64,000 nt of DNA, from NCBI RefSeq assembly GCF_000143415.4, contig NW_003314362.1, forward strand, positions 257,135 to 321,134, read 5' to 3'. Shown piece after piece: positions 45,582-56,762 of the stretch (its first letter is position 1; the number at the start of each line of letters is the position of its first letter). The notes beneath the pieces are model-generated. The model was given only the letters and a program-made list of their open reading frames with translations, was not told the origin of the DNA and made no database searches. This DNA is from Selaginella moellendorffii (taxonomy: Eukaryota; Streptophyta; Lycopodiopsida; Selaginellales; Selaginellaceae). Position numbers and translations under genes: made by a program.

Positions 45582-45900
45582 GTGGTTTATTGGCACATTT
45601 CTTACTCTCTAGGGTTTTTTAGTGTCTCTTTCCATTTAGGAGCTTCCGCGAGAGGTATGAATCCATCCAAGATTGAAATGGGAAGGCCATTAGCGCTTCG
45701 ACGTCGGCCGAGCGTATTTACATACCCAGCCGCGCGAGAACAGTCTACCTGGATCGCGGTAAGATCAATGAAAAAATGTAATAGGCAAAAGAACAGCAGA
45801 ATTTGAGCTGTTATAGGCATTGGTGGCAGAAACGAAGATTTGCTTCCGGAAGTTCGTTACACTGTTGAACGGCTTGTTTCGATCTACAAAGCTGGTATGA
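45582..45900 (+). other. Possible exons of an unassigned gene
   Basis: Coding-like frames MNPSKIEMGRPLALRRRPSV (from 45,658) and GRNEDLLPEVRYTVERLVSI (from about 45,824) are separated by a plausible short intron (gtaag..ttatag), but the phases do not join cleanly. A telo-box-like ctagggtttt lies at 45,610. I recognise no family. Confidence 0.25.
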
Positions 45901-45962
45901 CGCTCTTTTCATTCTGCATTGTTTTGCATTCATGCTCGTTTTATTTCTATCGCTGCTGTCAC

Positions 45963-47751
45963 TTACGAGCTTGTTCGGCAGACTCTGGCGGCTTTGAAGA
46001 ACACTCCGGGCCTGCAAAAGAAGTTCTGTTCAGGGGCACAATGGCTATCTTCGCTGCAGACGCATAGTCCTTCGAGGCCGCAATATTTCCTCTTGATTGA
46101 CACCTTCCTGCCTCCTTTAATGCCCAGCACCGCGTCAGACCATTCACTTGAGAAATAGCCGTGAGGGTCCATCCGTCTCTTGACTCTGAGGAACTTGGCA
46201 AGGCTTGTCACTCTGGCTCCCATGTTCTCAAACGCAGCGTCCTGGTTTTTCCCCCAGTGTGGCCTTCCATTGTATTTCTTCAGTAGCAGCTGCTTGATCT
46301 CTTCCATGGAATCTTCATCTAGAGTTGGAGTGTTGCTCTTTCTGTCCCTGTATAAGAGCATATCGAACTGCACTGAATCCTGAGGACTTGCAAGGTAAGC
46401 ACTTGAACCTCGAACAAATCTGAAAATGGTGCCTCCGTACATGTTGAGCACGCACAGCTTGTCTGGATTTTTATCTCGCAAACTTTTGATATCTTTGATG
46501 GCTTGGTTGATTTTAGTGAAAGGTATGGAGATTGCGGTCTCGAAGAAGACGTGGGCTGGCAGCTCGGGATCCCATGGACAGGTAAACTTGTCACCTTGTG
46601 GTGAGGTGCTCTTGTTTTGACACCCCCCTCCTGTTTCCATCAGGTGATTGTATCCTACCACGGGGTAACCTTTGAAAGTACCATTGTCATTCACGTAACC
46701 ATCCCCTGTGGCGACTCTGTTACGGACGTTGTTAAGGCTCGTTTCACAAACTTCGGATCTGTTGAATGCGGCCTCTCTCTTCTCAGCTGCAGATCAATAA
46801 GCTCTGGGTAAGATCAAGTAAATAAGTAGAAATCTCGGAATACTGACCAACTCCTCTCCAGAATGTGATAGAAGATGCCAGTCGAGGAGTGTAGTTGATG
46901 TTGCGGCCTTCACCAGGCGTGGTGACCGGGACTTTCTTACTGTATGTAGCAATGGTCTTACCTTGATTTATATGCCAGTTGATCTCACCAAAGTCGTACT
47001 TGTGAGCCAGCTCCAGGATATCGTCTTCGAGAGTGGTGTCATTCCTCATTTCCTTTGTAACCGAGCGCTTGAACATCGGTTCCACTGCAAAAGTCACTTG
47101 GGAAATGGCTCCAAGCACACCAATTGATAGCTTTGCCGCATTCAAGTCTTCATCCGACGACGTAAGCTTGACCACTTTGGCATAGCCTTCCTCTTTCTTG
47201 GCAGGAACAACAAGACTAATCCCTACTACGTACTCGTGCAGGGCACCTCCTCGACCATGGAGACCGCTACCGTGAGCTCCAGTGCTTATGGCACCCGCAA
47301 CGGAGATGCCATTGAAAGACGGCGAAGGTGGAAAGGCGAGCCCGTCCTCTGCAAGCTTAGCAAACAAGTACTGAAGTTCAACACCGGCGTCAACAGTAAC
47401 AGTCTCGGCGGCTTTGTCGATCAAGATAGTGGAATCGTATTTGCTGGTGCTGATGAGAAGGCCTGATTTTCCTCGCGGACAGGCAACCTTTGGAAGACTG
47501 TGAGCATACTTACTCACTACTTTGATGCTCTGCCCCCGTTCCACAGCGCCAGCGACTGCGGCAATGAGCTCCTTCTCGTTCGTTGGGTACGCTACAGACT
47601 CTACCTCGCAAGGTTCCCGATCAGTCCATATGCCCTGATAGTTATTGACTGTGCAACTTTTGCTTCCAGGATTGCATTGGATCGGAGATCCCTGTGCCAA
47701 AGCTCCGATACAAAGCACCGCTGCTACTACCAAAATCTGTACTCGTCCCAT
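45963..47751 (-). CDS. L-gulono-1,4-lactone oxidase-like FAD oxidoreductase
   Basis: Two exons, 47751-46848 and 46786-45963, 575 residues. The splice pair 46848/46786 was chosen because nearer AG sites lead to an in-frame stop. A signal peptide (VQILVVAAVLCIGALAQG) precedes the PCMH-type FAD domain, with ISTGAHGSGLHGRGGALHEY as the flavin-binding loop and WRGV near the junction. The ALO-type C-terminal domain has RPHWGKN, the conserved HWxK segment. Plant GulLO proteins are secreted or ER proteins of this length, proposed to oxidise L-gulono-1,4-lactone to ascorbate, though several act weakly or on other substrates. Confidence 0.9.
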
Positions 47752-48430
47752 TTTTGCAGTACTGTCACACGCCCTTGGAAGTTTTTAAAGGTAAGGTGCT
47801 CCATTCTTTTTATTAGTCTTCATTGCTAACTTAAATGCCTAGTTTGATTGTCTTACACGACTACACATGCAGCCCATGTGCCTTTGATTGATCTACTGTC
47901 CAGATCGAAAACGGGGAAGGAAGTACATACTCCGCACATGTCCACTTGCTCAAGTGGAAGATCATCTAAGATTGCAGCATTTAGAGTTAGTGGAAACACG
48001 CTTACAACGTCAACATGTTTCATTTTCTTACCGGAAAGAACGCTCTCTCCTAAGCACTCACATTTTCAATCTGCGGGAAACTAGAAAATGTGGACGAGCG
48101 AAAATGCTTCACGATTCCTTTTCCACTTGTTCCTCATTGTACATTTCCTACACATTGCGCTGTCTGTGACAAATCGCAGGAACACAAAGCCAAGCTAGAA
48201 AGCAAGGAAACTGAAGTTGGTGCTTGCTTCCATCTTCCGAATTTCACTTGAGTAAACACCATTGAATCCGCCGAACTATTGTTGCTTAAGTACGCAGGCT
48301 GTGTGATGCTGAACGATCGGAATGACTCTCTGGCGATATAATATTAAGCTTAAGCTCGATGTCGATGCAATTGTCACACGATAGACTAAAATATCACTCA
48401 TAATAGTGAGATAGTAATATTTGGCGAGCA
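47752..48430. other. Intergenic stretch without recognised genes
   Basis: Upstream region of the GulLO-like gene; no coding sequence, tRNA or repeat recognised. A TATA-like run was not obvious. Confidence 0.4.
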
Positions 48431-49310
48431 CTTGAAACATCTAGCACAAAGCAGTGTGACAATCTTGGACAAAGAAAGGCATGCATTGCAGGAGCTCCTC
48501 TGCATCCTCACTAGTTCAGTTGTTACTCTTGACACCCTCGAGATCCAAACCGAACAGTATCACTTCCATGGCCGTTTTGGGCATGCGCCTGGATCAAGAC
48601 ATGCCACAGATGCCGTGACGGTCGAGTTCCACGTGCTGTGGCATCTTTCCAAATAACTCTTTCAATTCTTGAATATACCCACCTTGGGCATATGCCACGA
48701 GGACAGTATTACCATTTAGATCGTAAGCTGCGAACATATCCGTGCATTTTACCACGTTTTACATGTGGATCGACTCAAACAGAAGCTCCGCTTGTTCTAG
48801 ATACCCATTTTCGGCAAATGCTGTAAGCATCGCGGTTGAGGTTGCAACGTTTGGCTCCAAACTTTGATCATACTTGGCTCTTTGGATATAGTCAGAGACA
48901 CCATGTCCAGAAATGTTGAGCACGTTGGATCTTAAGAACTTCTCCTGGGAAGTGTGTGGAAGAGCTTCTCGGCGCGATCCATTTGCCCCGCCTGGATCAT
49001 GATGCCCCAGGTGACGAGGTTCCAATGGGGGAATAGCTCCTCGGATCGATCCTTCCATTCTGGGGCTCTCCATTGAATCCAACATGGCCTTGGATCAATC
49101 GGGTGCGTACAAGGCCGTCCACGCGATGCGCATGCAATCGAATGCCTCTTGTGCCCGCCAATTCTCCCCATTGAGATGCAGCCTCGCAAATCGATCGCGG
49201 CGAACAGAGGTCTCGCGTCGTCAAAATGCCCGGTGGAAGAGGCTGCGGGACGCTTGGTAGCTGCGGTGATCGAGCAAACACCCTGGCCTCGCCCAAGCTC
49301 CAGCACTTGG
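48431..49310 (-). pseudogene. PPR gene relic
   Basis: Minus-strand pieces in order: WRAQEAFDCM, LVTWGIMIQAGQMDRAEKLF, QSLEPNVATSTAMLTAFAEN followed by GYLEQAELLFESI, then NGNTVLVAYAQGGYIQELKE and EVILFGLDLEGVKSNN. They are consecutive PLS motifs with frame changes and stops between them. The relic ends about 65 bases before the start of the next gene, on the opposite strand. Confidence 0.7.
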
Positions 49311-49374
49311 AGTGGAGATCGATGAGACTGGGAAGAAGAAGAAGAATGAAATGCGGCCCGTCAACTTTTAGGGT

Positions 49375-50354
49375 ATGGCCGCTGCGCTAAGTTTTCATGG
49401 AGCTCCGGCCAGGGCACCCTCCAGGCCAGTGATCCGCTGCCAAGCGACGCAGCCAGAAAGCAGCAACCCCAAGTTCGTCCCCAAGGAAGTGCACTTGGAG
49501 ATGACGCTGCAGGAGCTGGGGTGCTGGTCGCCAACCAAAATCTGGCGCCAGGAGCGCTGGCGCAAGATGAGCGTCGAGGAGCGAGTAGCCGAATGGTCTG
49601 AGGCACAATGCCTGTGGTACGGGCCTCATCAAGTCGATGCAGCGTTGGGTTTCACGGCGTGGCTGGCGCAGCATGGAGCAGTGGCTGCGCTTGCTGGATC
49701 CATCGCTGCGTCGGCTTATGCTACGCCGCGCTCCGGTCCAGATCTATGCTTGATGCTGGGCGTGGATGTGGGTGCCATAGAGCAGCTCATCTCCGACAAT
49801 CCCACGCTGCTCCAGTGGGAGAGCGAGCCAGCGCAGCAAGCTAGCGGGTCGAGTGAGCAAGTGCTGGAAGGTTGCGTTTCGTTCCTCGCCGGTCCTAGCT
49901 TCTATCCGATCACTCTCGTCTTCAACTCCTGGTGGGGTGTCCACCATGCCGTCTCTCGGGCCCTTCCAGTGGTGCTGCGAGACCAGCCAATGCATGTAAG
50001 CTCACGCTCCCTACTCCTTTGTTTTCATTGCACTTGTTTATAACTATAAACACACACACACACATACAGGTGATTCCCCGGGAGAGTTTCTGCCTCTACG
50101 ATGCCATCAAGGGCCATCCACAGCCGTATGAAGTGGTGGAGGTGCTCACAAGTGAGGGAGCATCCATCGAAGGGATTGATTCTTACGTGAGTGAGGGCTT
50201 GCGCGAGCTGTTTGGCGACGAGTGGAAAGTGTTGCGACAGTGGAAGGAGGTCGTTGCTAAAGCCAAGTCTATCAAGCCTGAAAAGTATCGACGCATTCGT
50301 GATCTGCCTTGGAGGGATGGGATAATGCCAGACTGTCCGACTATACTAGACTGA
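49375..50354 (+). CDS. Conserved-looking plant protein of unknown function, probably plastid
   Basis: Two exons, 49375-49995 and 50070-50354, 301 residues. The first 25 residues (MAAALSFHGAPARAPSRPVI) look like a plastid transit peptide. The mature part has CWSPTKIWRQERWRKMSVEE, a small Ala/Gly-rich hydrophobic stretch (VAALAGSIAASAYATP) and an acidic-basic C-terminal region ending PWRDGIMPDCPTILD. I recognise no domain; length, codon-level openness and a clean CA-repeat-preceded splice acceptor argue that it is real. Confidence 0.75.
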
Positions 50355-50780
50355 GGAAATACGTTTATGTTGCTTTGTGTTACCTAGTTAGAATTGTTTG
50401 TGAGTTTTATTGTTAAGTTCGACCGTTTAAGCGTGGAAATTCTTTTGCTAAGTGTTTCCAAGCAATTTGAATTTCCATGATCGAATTCCAAGACATAACG
50501 CCGTGTCACTGGATCAAGCAACGAGAACACTCGTCACCCCGGCTATCGGGTTCTTGGTAGCTTTGACCGCTGCTCCAATTCTCTATCAGGATTTCCGCAT
50601 ACTGATGAAATGTTGCTGCTGCTGCTGACGTGCAGCCGATTGTGGCGTGAAGGCACGAACTTCCCCTCTAGCTGAAACTCGTGAAAGTTTTCATGCGTTA
50701 GATGGTGATTATATCGAGAAGGAATTCGAGCTGGAAACATCGTAAGCAAATGATGTAACAAAGGAAGCGAGCAAGAGCAG
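50355..50780. other. Intergenic stretch
   Basis: 3' flank of the unknown plastid gene; contains a ctgctgctgctg run near 50,617 and no recognised gene. Confidence 0.4.
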
Positions 50781-50784
50781 CAGC

Positions 50785-51020
50785 AACGCTATGCAAATCC
50801 TGCTTATGTTGGAGTACTGGTGCGTCATTTGGGTGCTCTGGAAGCGGGCAAACACAGGGAAGAACAGGTTCGTGCAAACCAGCACGTATAGGATGTGGTG
50901 CTCTGGTGGAAGCCCGGCAAATTCTTGGTGGGAGCTTTCCAATGTTTTCTCCTGCACGCTCATGCTCACAGTATATGTCCAGAATGGGCATCTTCATTCA
51001 CAATGCTTTGAATGTTTCTG
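50785..51020 (+). pseudogene. Partial duplicate of the 53.7 kb PPR gene
   Basis: The sequence follows 53,800-54,080 of the PPR gene (atgcaaatcct, tggtgcgtca, tgggtgctctggaagcgggc, atgctcacag) with several deletions, among them loss of the GKRIHRHS segment. Frames are broken. It lies 2.9 kb before the parent gene on the same strand, with the kinase gene in between. Confidence 0.7.
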
Positions 51021-51161
51021 CGAACTCTCTTTTCCTTCGACAGTCCCCTATTGGATGCAGCAGCTGAAGCTGTTAGTACACGTTTAATCAAAACATCATG
51101 CCTGACCCTGCCGCTGGCTGAAGCCTCAAGTAGAGAGATAATATTTGGATTTCTCTATGAT

Positions 51162-53686
51162 TTAATTAATCTCCACAAATCTTTGCTCTCCGTTGGCAGC
51201 TTGATCCGAAGTTATCCAATGGATGCAGTCTATCATGTTCTGAGGGATGTCCGTCTGCAATGCACACCGCAAGCATTTCTCTGCTTCTTGTCCGCCCTTG
51301 TACATCCCTCCAACATACAGAAAAGAGAGAACGAGCGAGTACCAGTCATCACGATACTTGTACCCCTCCTCCTCGTCAAACAGCGGTGATATGAAGAAGG
51401 GAGTCCCAACACGCTGCCTGAGCAATTCCGGGGGGTCATCCACAAAGCACGATGCATCAAAGTCGCCGAGCTTCAGCAAGCGGCCGAAAAGTAGAAAGTT
51501 ATCCGGCTTGACATCCCTGTGATACACACCATTCGCATGCAAGCCGAACAGAGCTCTCTCTCCATGCTCCCACAACTGGTCATAGTTATTGGTCAGATCT
51601 CCAGCTCCGATTGGAAGTCCAAAGCCGTCAAGAGCCATCCAAGCCAGACCGTCGCCTACACCTGTGACAGATCCGAAGTATTCCAATGCCACCATTGCCC
51701 GGACGTGAGGTAACTTGTCCACAATCTTGTGAATCTCCACTTCCCTCGAAATACTGGATTCCTTTGCAACTTTGATGACAGAGGAGCTGGAACCTTTTCG
51801 CAACACAATCGACCTGCCACCGACACCGATGACTTTAGCTTCAGTGACATTAATTTCGAAGTTGTCGTGGTGCCGGTGGAGCTGAATGGGAGCAAGTGGG
51901 ATGTTTAGCCTGGAGCAGACTGTGTCTACATATCTCACCAGCAGCTTGAAGCCAGGTTCAGGTTTTAAGCTGACTACATCCTGCAATGTCGCCTGTGAGA
52001 TGTTCTCAACATTTAAATGCGGAGCCACGTCAAAGAGAAGATTTTTTCGGTCCCAGCGTGGTGATGTAGGGAATTCTGGTGCCACTTTGAGTGACTCAAC
52101 ATCTCCGTTCTCCCTGTAAGTAAAAAGAGCAAACCACAAACGTTCAACCCTTTCGCCAAAGATCCCAAGGTGCCATGGTCGAGGATCTTTGTTATTACAC
52201 TGTAGCATTTTGGCAAATCCGTGCCTGTTCCTGTCAATCCCACCAGTCGGATCGCCTTTCGCAAGCTGAAAGACGGCTTTAAGTTCGATAGGCTGAGAAG
52301 TTTTACCAGCTTGCACGCATATATCCTCGGGAGCACCTCCTTCCTTGAAGACACAAAAATCGGATTGGCCGGAAGCAGCCCCCACGCAAAATTGTAAGAG
52401 CAGAGGGTGGTAAGGAAGCTCCAAATCTATCTGACCCCTCTTTCTTGCCGCTCTCATCGCCACAACGTTCTTCAAAGGAACCCCTCGAGCTTCAAAGAGC
52501 CTGAAATGCAAATACCGGAGCTCGGCAACCAAAGGGCGCAATGGCTCCAACAGCTCATCGATGCCAACAATTTCCCTGGGAACGTTCCTTTTCACAACCT
52601 GTTCTTCCCACAAAGCCAACTCGGGGCATGCTTCAAAGTCCATGGTAACGTACGGAGTATTTGGTAGAGTTGTCTCGCGATTTTGCGTCTCTCGAATCGG
52701 TTGCATCCATTGCCTCTGTTTCAGGACCTCGAGTACTTTCTGCGGGGCTTCACTTTTCCTGATATGCACAAGAAATCTCTCTGGAAGTTGGATATGTGTA
52801 GGCACCCAGCGACACCACATGCAATCGTCGACCCGAAGTTGGTCGTAACCCATCTCGTTTAGCCACTCCCAAAGTTCATCGTCATTCTGGATGTGCTCTG
52901 GAACATGCATATACGTGTTCTCCGAGGGACAAAAGACTCTACGCAACTGCTTGGAGAAACGCCGAGTGAGTTCAAGCGCCCCTTGTGCCTGAAACAAGCG
53001 AAGTAGAGCTCAAAGTGAGAAGAGAAAAAGTCACTTACGTCTAGATACTCGTCGTCAACACGCATCCGCTTGGTCGATACCATCTGAGTCATTGCTTGGA
53101 GGCTGGTTTCCGGTAGAGCCGGTGGAAGAGGAGTTTGGACGTGATTTATTCGAGGACCAGAGCCGAATCCTTGCTGCTCCCACGGCGTTGCTTGCCGGCT
53201 GGTTTCCTGTAGAGCCGGTGGAAGAGGAGTTTGGAAATGATTTGTTCGAGGGCCAGGGACATAGCCGAATCCTTGCTGCTGCCACGGTGGGGGAGGAGGC
53301 TGGATGTCGGATCCATAGCCACTGCCCAGAACGAAACTTTGTTGCAACGGTGAGCGAGTAATACCACTGCCAACATAGCCGGGTCCGTAACAGCCATAGC
53401 CCTCACCGTCGCTTATCTGGCCTTGCTGCTGCCATGGTGGGAGAGTAGCTTGCCGAGGCAAGCCGGATCCACAGCCACTATCTTGTTGCAATGGAGGAAC
53501 ATAGCTAGGTCCATAACAGCCATAGCCCTCAACGTTGCCTATCTGGCCTTGCTGCTGCCATGGTGGGAGAATAACTTGCTGAGGCAGGACGTCACCAGAT
53601 CCATAGCCATGCAACGGTGGGCGAGTAGTTTGCTGCTGCTGGACGAAACTTGATTGAGCGCCGCCGACATAAGATCCAGGATTCAT
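51162..53686 (-). CDS. Crinkler-type protein: Q-rich N terminus, nuclease-like region, kinase domain
   Basis: Two exons, 53686-53039 and 52988-51162, 824 residues. Residues 1-190 are low-complexity with imperfect tandem repeats (LPPWQQQGQI, EGYGCYGPGYV, TPLPPALQETS). The middle holds RKRGQIDLELPYHPLLLQF and PIELKAVFQLAKGD, a D..ELK arrangement like a restriction-endonuclease-type site, which I infer only by pattern. The C-terminal kinase domain has VIGVGGRSIVLRK, IKVAKE, VYHRDVKPDNFLLF (His at about 706), LGDFDAS in place of DFG, and GTPFFISP. Kinase domains behind such regions occur in Crinkler-type and fungal FunK1-like proteins. The function in a plant is unknown. The start codon is 45 bases from that of the PPR gene. 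Confidence 0.75.
53055..53640. repeat. Tandem repeats inside the kinase gene exon 1
   Basis: Two imperfect families: units of about 120 bases around 53,385-53,620 (gccatagccctca, ttgctgctgccatggtggga) and units of about 125 bases around 53,090-53,250 (ctggtttccggtagagccgg). They encode the Q/G/Y/P-rich repeats and are likely to vary in number between alleles. Confidence 0.75.
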
Positions 53687-53731
53687 GGGTCAACCCTAAT
53701 GTAAATCTCGTTTAAAATATTTTTTTTAAAT
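53687..53731. promoter_or_regulatory. Very short divergent promoter, kinase gene / PPR gene
   Basis: Only 45 bases lie between the two start codons, with a telo-box-like aaccctaa (53,692) and a T-run. Transcription must begin inside one of the coding regions, or one start codon lies further downstream than assigned. Confidence 0.45.
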
Positions 53732-56401
53732 GTGTTCCACCATTCTATGGCATTGTTTCCAGCCACCGGTGGCATTTTGGAGCTAGAGCAGGCAGTGCAG
53801 GATCTTGAGCAGCACCAGCGCGATGCAAATCCTTCCACATACGCGCTTATGCTGGATTGGTGCGTCAGGTTGGGTGCTCTGGAAGCGGGCAAACGAATCC
53901 ATCGCCATTCCGTGGAGTGTGGAATGGGCAAGAACAGGTTTGTGGAAAATCTCCTCATCAACATGTATGGGAAGTGTGGTGCTCTGGAGGAGGCCCGGAA
54001 AATTCTTGACGGGATGGAGGATTCTAATGTTTTCTCCTGGACAATCATGCTCGCAGCTTATGCCCAGAATGGGTATCTCGACGATGGTCTTGAGTGCTTT
54101 TGCAAGATGGAGCTTGAGGGGGTGAGAGCCAACCGTGTGACAATCATCAGCGCACTGGGTTGTTGCAAGAGCTTCTCTCGAGGGCAGTGGTTTCATTCTC
54201 GGATCAAACAGGAGGGATTTTTTCCGGATGACGTGATGATCCAGAATGCTCTCGTCAGTCTCTACGGCCGATGCTGCGAGGTGGATCAAGCGAGATCTGT
54301 CTTTGATGAGATTTGTAACAAAGATTTGGTGTCCTGGACTGCCATGATCTCGGCTTTCGTCCAGAACGGGCATCCGGATCGTGCGATGGTGTGCTTTTGG
54401 AGCATGCAAGCTGATGGGGTCAGGCCTTGCCGTGTGACTTTTATCACCATTCTCGAGGCTGTGATGGAGACGAGGGATGCGAGAGTTTGCGAGGAAATCC
54501 ACCTCCAGATCATCGAGACCGGATTAGAGAAAGACGACAAGCTCCTCAACTTGCTCGTAAGATCTTATGGAAAGTGTGGGGACATGGAAAAGATGAAAGA
54601 AAGTTTTGAAAAGCTGGACGAAAAAAACGTTGTCTCGTGGTCCGGAACGATAGCAGCGTTTTCTCAGAACGGATACTTCTGGGAGGCGATCAGGCAGCTC
54701 CAGAAAATGGATCTGGAAGGAGTCGAGGCGAACGAGGTAACTTTTGTTAGCATCTTGGATGCTTGTGCTTGGACTGATATTTCTTTTTCTTCTTTTGCTG
54801 CAGCAGGATCGAAGTTCATAATCACAATCACCGATCGCGTTCTAGGAAATGGTTTCCATCATCATCCGGTGGTGGCGACTGCGCTTGTCAACTTGTTTGG
54901 CAAGTTGGGAAGGCTAGACAGCGCAAAAAGAGTTTTTGATTTGTCTCACGCGAAGAGGGACGTTGTGTCCTGGAACTCGATGCTGTCTACGTGCTCCCAG
55001 AACGAGCAGGGAATTCAAGGCACTTGGGAGCTGTTTCAGCAGATGGATTTAGAAGGTTTCCAGCCGGATCGAGTAACTTTCGTCACGCTCCTCGACTGTT
55101 GCGCGAGTTTTGCAGATCTGAGACGGGGGAGACAAGTTCACCAGTGTGCCGTGGCGAGCGGAATGGATTTGCTTCCCACTGTGGCGAACTGCGTCGTCAA
55201 TATGTATGGTAAGTGTGATGATTTGGAGGAGGCAAGGAGAGTTTTCGAGAGCTTGAGTTACGGGCGAGACGTGGTTTCATGGAATGTAATGCTCTCCATT
55301 TACGTGCAGGCAGCAGGAGAAAACGATTCTAGTGCCAGCAAAGGTAGAGACGTGTTTGAGCTGCGAAGGAGAATGGATATGGAAGGAGTGAAGCCAAACG
55401 CTATAACTTTGATCAGCATGGTCGATGCTGCAGCTGTTTGGGAGGAAATTGAAGAAGGCGAGTTTCTTCGTTCCCGCATTATCGAATCTGGCTATGGCTC
55501 TAACGTTGCCGTGTGTAACAGCCTCGTCAACATGTATGGGAAGTGCCACAGCTTGGGAAACGCAAAGGAGGTGTTCTGGAGCATGGAAGAGAGAAAGAAC
55601 GAGATTTCTTGGAGCTCTTTAGTGGCGGCCTATGCTCAAAACAATCAAGCAACCGAAGCTATGAAACTCTTCCAACACATGGATTTGGAAGGCCTGAAGC
55701 CGGACAGGGTGACCTTGATCAGCGTCCTCGACGCTTGCGGGGACTTGAGAGCGTCAAAGCAAAGCTCGCAAATCCACGCTCGAGTTTTGGAAGCGGACCT
55801 GGAGCGTGACGTGGTTGTAGCGAATGCTCTCGTCAGCATGTATGGCAAGCTCGGGAGGCTCGAGCAAGCAACCGTGATCTTCGAAACAATGGGGGAGAAA
55901 AGCGTCATCTCGTGGAACACAATGGTGGTGGAGCTCGCTAAGGCCGGGCGCTGCGAATCGGCTCTGGAAGCTTTCCGGAGCATGTCACTTGAAGGATTGG
56001 AGCAAAGCAGCAGCGGCTTGGTGGCGGTGTTGTTTGCGTGCTCTCACGCTGGCCTGGTGGAACAAGGCAGGGAAATCTTCCTGTGTATGCTGGAGGACAG
56101 GCCTGGCGAAGATCCAATGCCGAGAGCCGAGCACTATGGCTGCATGGTGGATCTCTTGGGGCGATCGGGAAGGCTGGACAAGGCCGAGGAGCTCATCGAA
56201 AACATGCCATTTGTACCGGATTGTGTAGTATGGAACATGCTGCTCGCGTCGTCCAAGAGCTATGGAGATGTCGAGAGGGGCAAGCGCGCAGCCAACGAAG
56301 TTCTCGCCATCGCAAAATCCATGCGCGGGAAGAAGGGACTAAGCTCCACTAACGAGTCGCCTTATGTGGCACTGGCCAGTGTCCTGGAGGGAAAGCATTG
56401 A
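53732..56401 (+). CDS. PLS-class pentatricopeptide repeat protein
   Basis: Intronless, 889 residues. About 20 PLS-type motifs run from residue about 30 (LEAGKRIHRHSVECGMG, LLINMYGKCGALEEARKILD) to the E-like region (AEHYGCMVDLLGRSGRLDKA), ending near residue 889 without an E+ or DYW domain. In angiosperms such short PLS proteins act in editing with partner deaminases or in RNA maturation. There is no obvious presequence from this ATG, so an alternative upstream start inside the neighbour is possible. The tRNA-Thr gene begins 4 bases after the stop codon, on the other strand. Confidence 0.9.
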   Translation: MFHHSMALFPATGGILELEQAVQDLEQHQRDANPSTYALMLDWCVRLGALEAGKRIHRHSVECGMGKNRFVENLLINMYGKCGALEEARKILDGMEDSNVFSWTIMLAAYAQNGYLDDGLECFCKMELEGVRANRVTIISALGCCKSFSRGQWFHSRIKQEGFFPDDVMIQNALVSLYGRCCEVDQARSVFDEICNKDLVSWTAMISAFVQNGHPDRAMVCFWSMQADGVRPCRVTFITILEAVMETRDARVCEEIHLQIIETGLEKDDKLLNLLVRSYGKCGDMEKMKESFEKLDEKNVVSWSGTIAAFSQNGYFWEAIRQLQKMDLEGVEANEVTFVSILDACAWTDISFSSFAAAGSKFIITITDRVLGNGFHHHPVVATALVNLFGKLGRLDSAKRVFDLSHAKRDVVSWNSMLSTCSQNEQGIQGTWELFQQMDLEGFQPDRVTFVTLLDCCASFADLRRGRQVHQCAVASGMDLLPTVANCVVNMYGKCDDLEEARRVFESLSYGRDVVSWNVMLSIYVQAAGENDSSASKGRDVFELRRRMDMEGVKPNAITLISMVDAAAVWEEIEEGEFLRSRIIESGYGSNVAVCNSLVNMYGKCHSLGNAKEVFWSMEERKNEISWSSLVAAYAQNNQATEAMKLFQHMDLEGLKPDRVTLISVLDACGDLRASKQSSQIHARVLEADLERDVVVANALVSMYGKLGRLEQATVIFETMGEKSVISWNTMVVELAKAGRCESALEAFRSMSLEGLEQSSSGLVAVLFACSHAGLVEQGREIFLCMLEDRPGEDPMPRAEHYGCMVDLLGRSGRLDKAEELIENMPFVPDCVVWNMLLASSKSYGDVERGKRAANEVLAIAKSMRGKKGLSSTNESPYVALASVLEGKH

Positions 56402-56404
56402 CTA

Positions 56405-56478
56405 TGCTTTCACTGAGATTTGAACTCAGGACCTCCCGCTTACTAAACGGGTGCTCTGACCAGCTGAGCTATGAAAGC
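56405..56478 (-). tRNA. tRNA-Thr (anticodon AGU)
   Basis: Minus-strand cloverleaf: acceptor GCTTTCA/TGAAAGC with discriminator A, D arm agctcagctggtcagagc, anticodon stem CCCGT/GCGGG with loop TTAGTAA (anticodon AGT), and T arm ctgagttcaaatctcag. No intron and no encoded CCA. It ends within 4 bases of the PPR stop codon. Confidence 0.93.
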
Positions 56479-56762
56479 TTAACATTTATAACCATGATAA
56501 ATGTCTTTAATAGAAAGTGGCCAGAGCAATCTCAAGCGTACGATCATTCATACAATATATTAGAATATGTTTCGATATTGACATACAATATCAGTCAAGA
56601 CTCCCCGTAATTAATTTAAAATATTTCTACACAATTATAATAAAAAATTCTTAGAACTTACAAAAACTAAAGATACAAGTTCGAATGGCTACAAGTCTCT
56701 TCCAAAAGCTTTTCACACTTGGGTCACAGTCATTTTAGACCACACCCAGTATAGTCCCGCTT

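Noticed and set aside
50048-50066. CA microsatellite as a functional element
   Set aside because: It is the pyrimidine/CA stretch before the splice acceptor of the unknown plastid gene; a simple repeat explains it.
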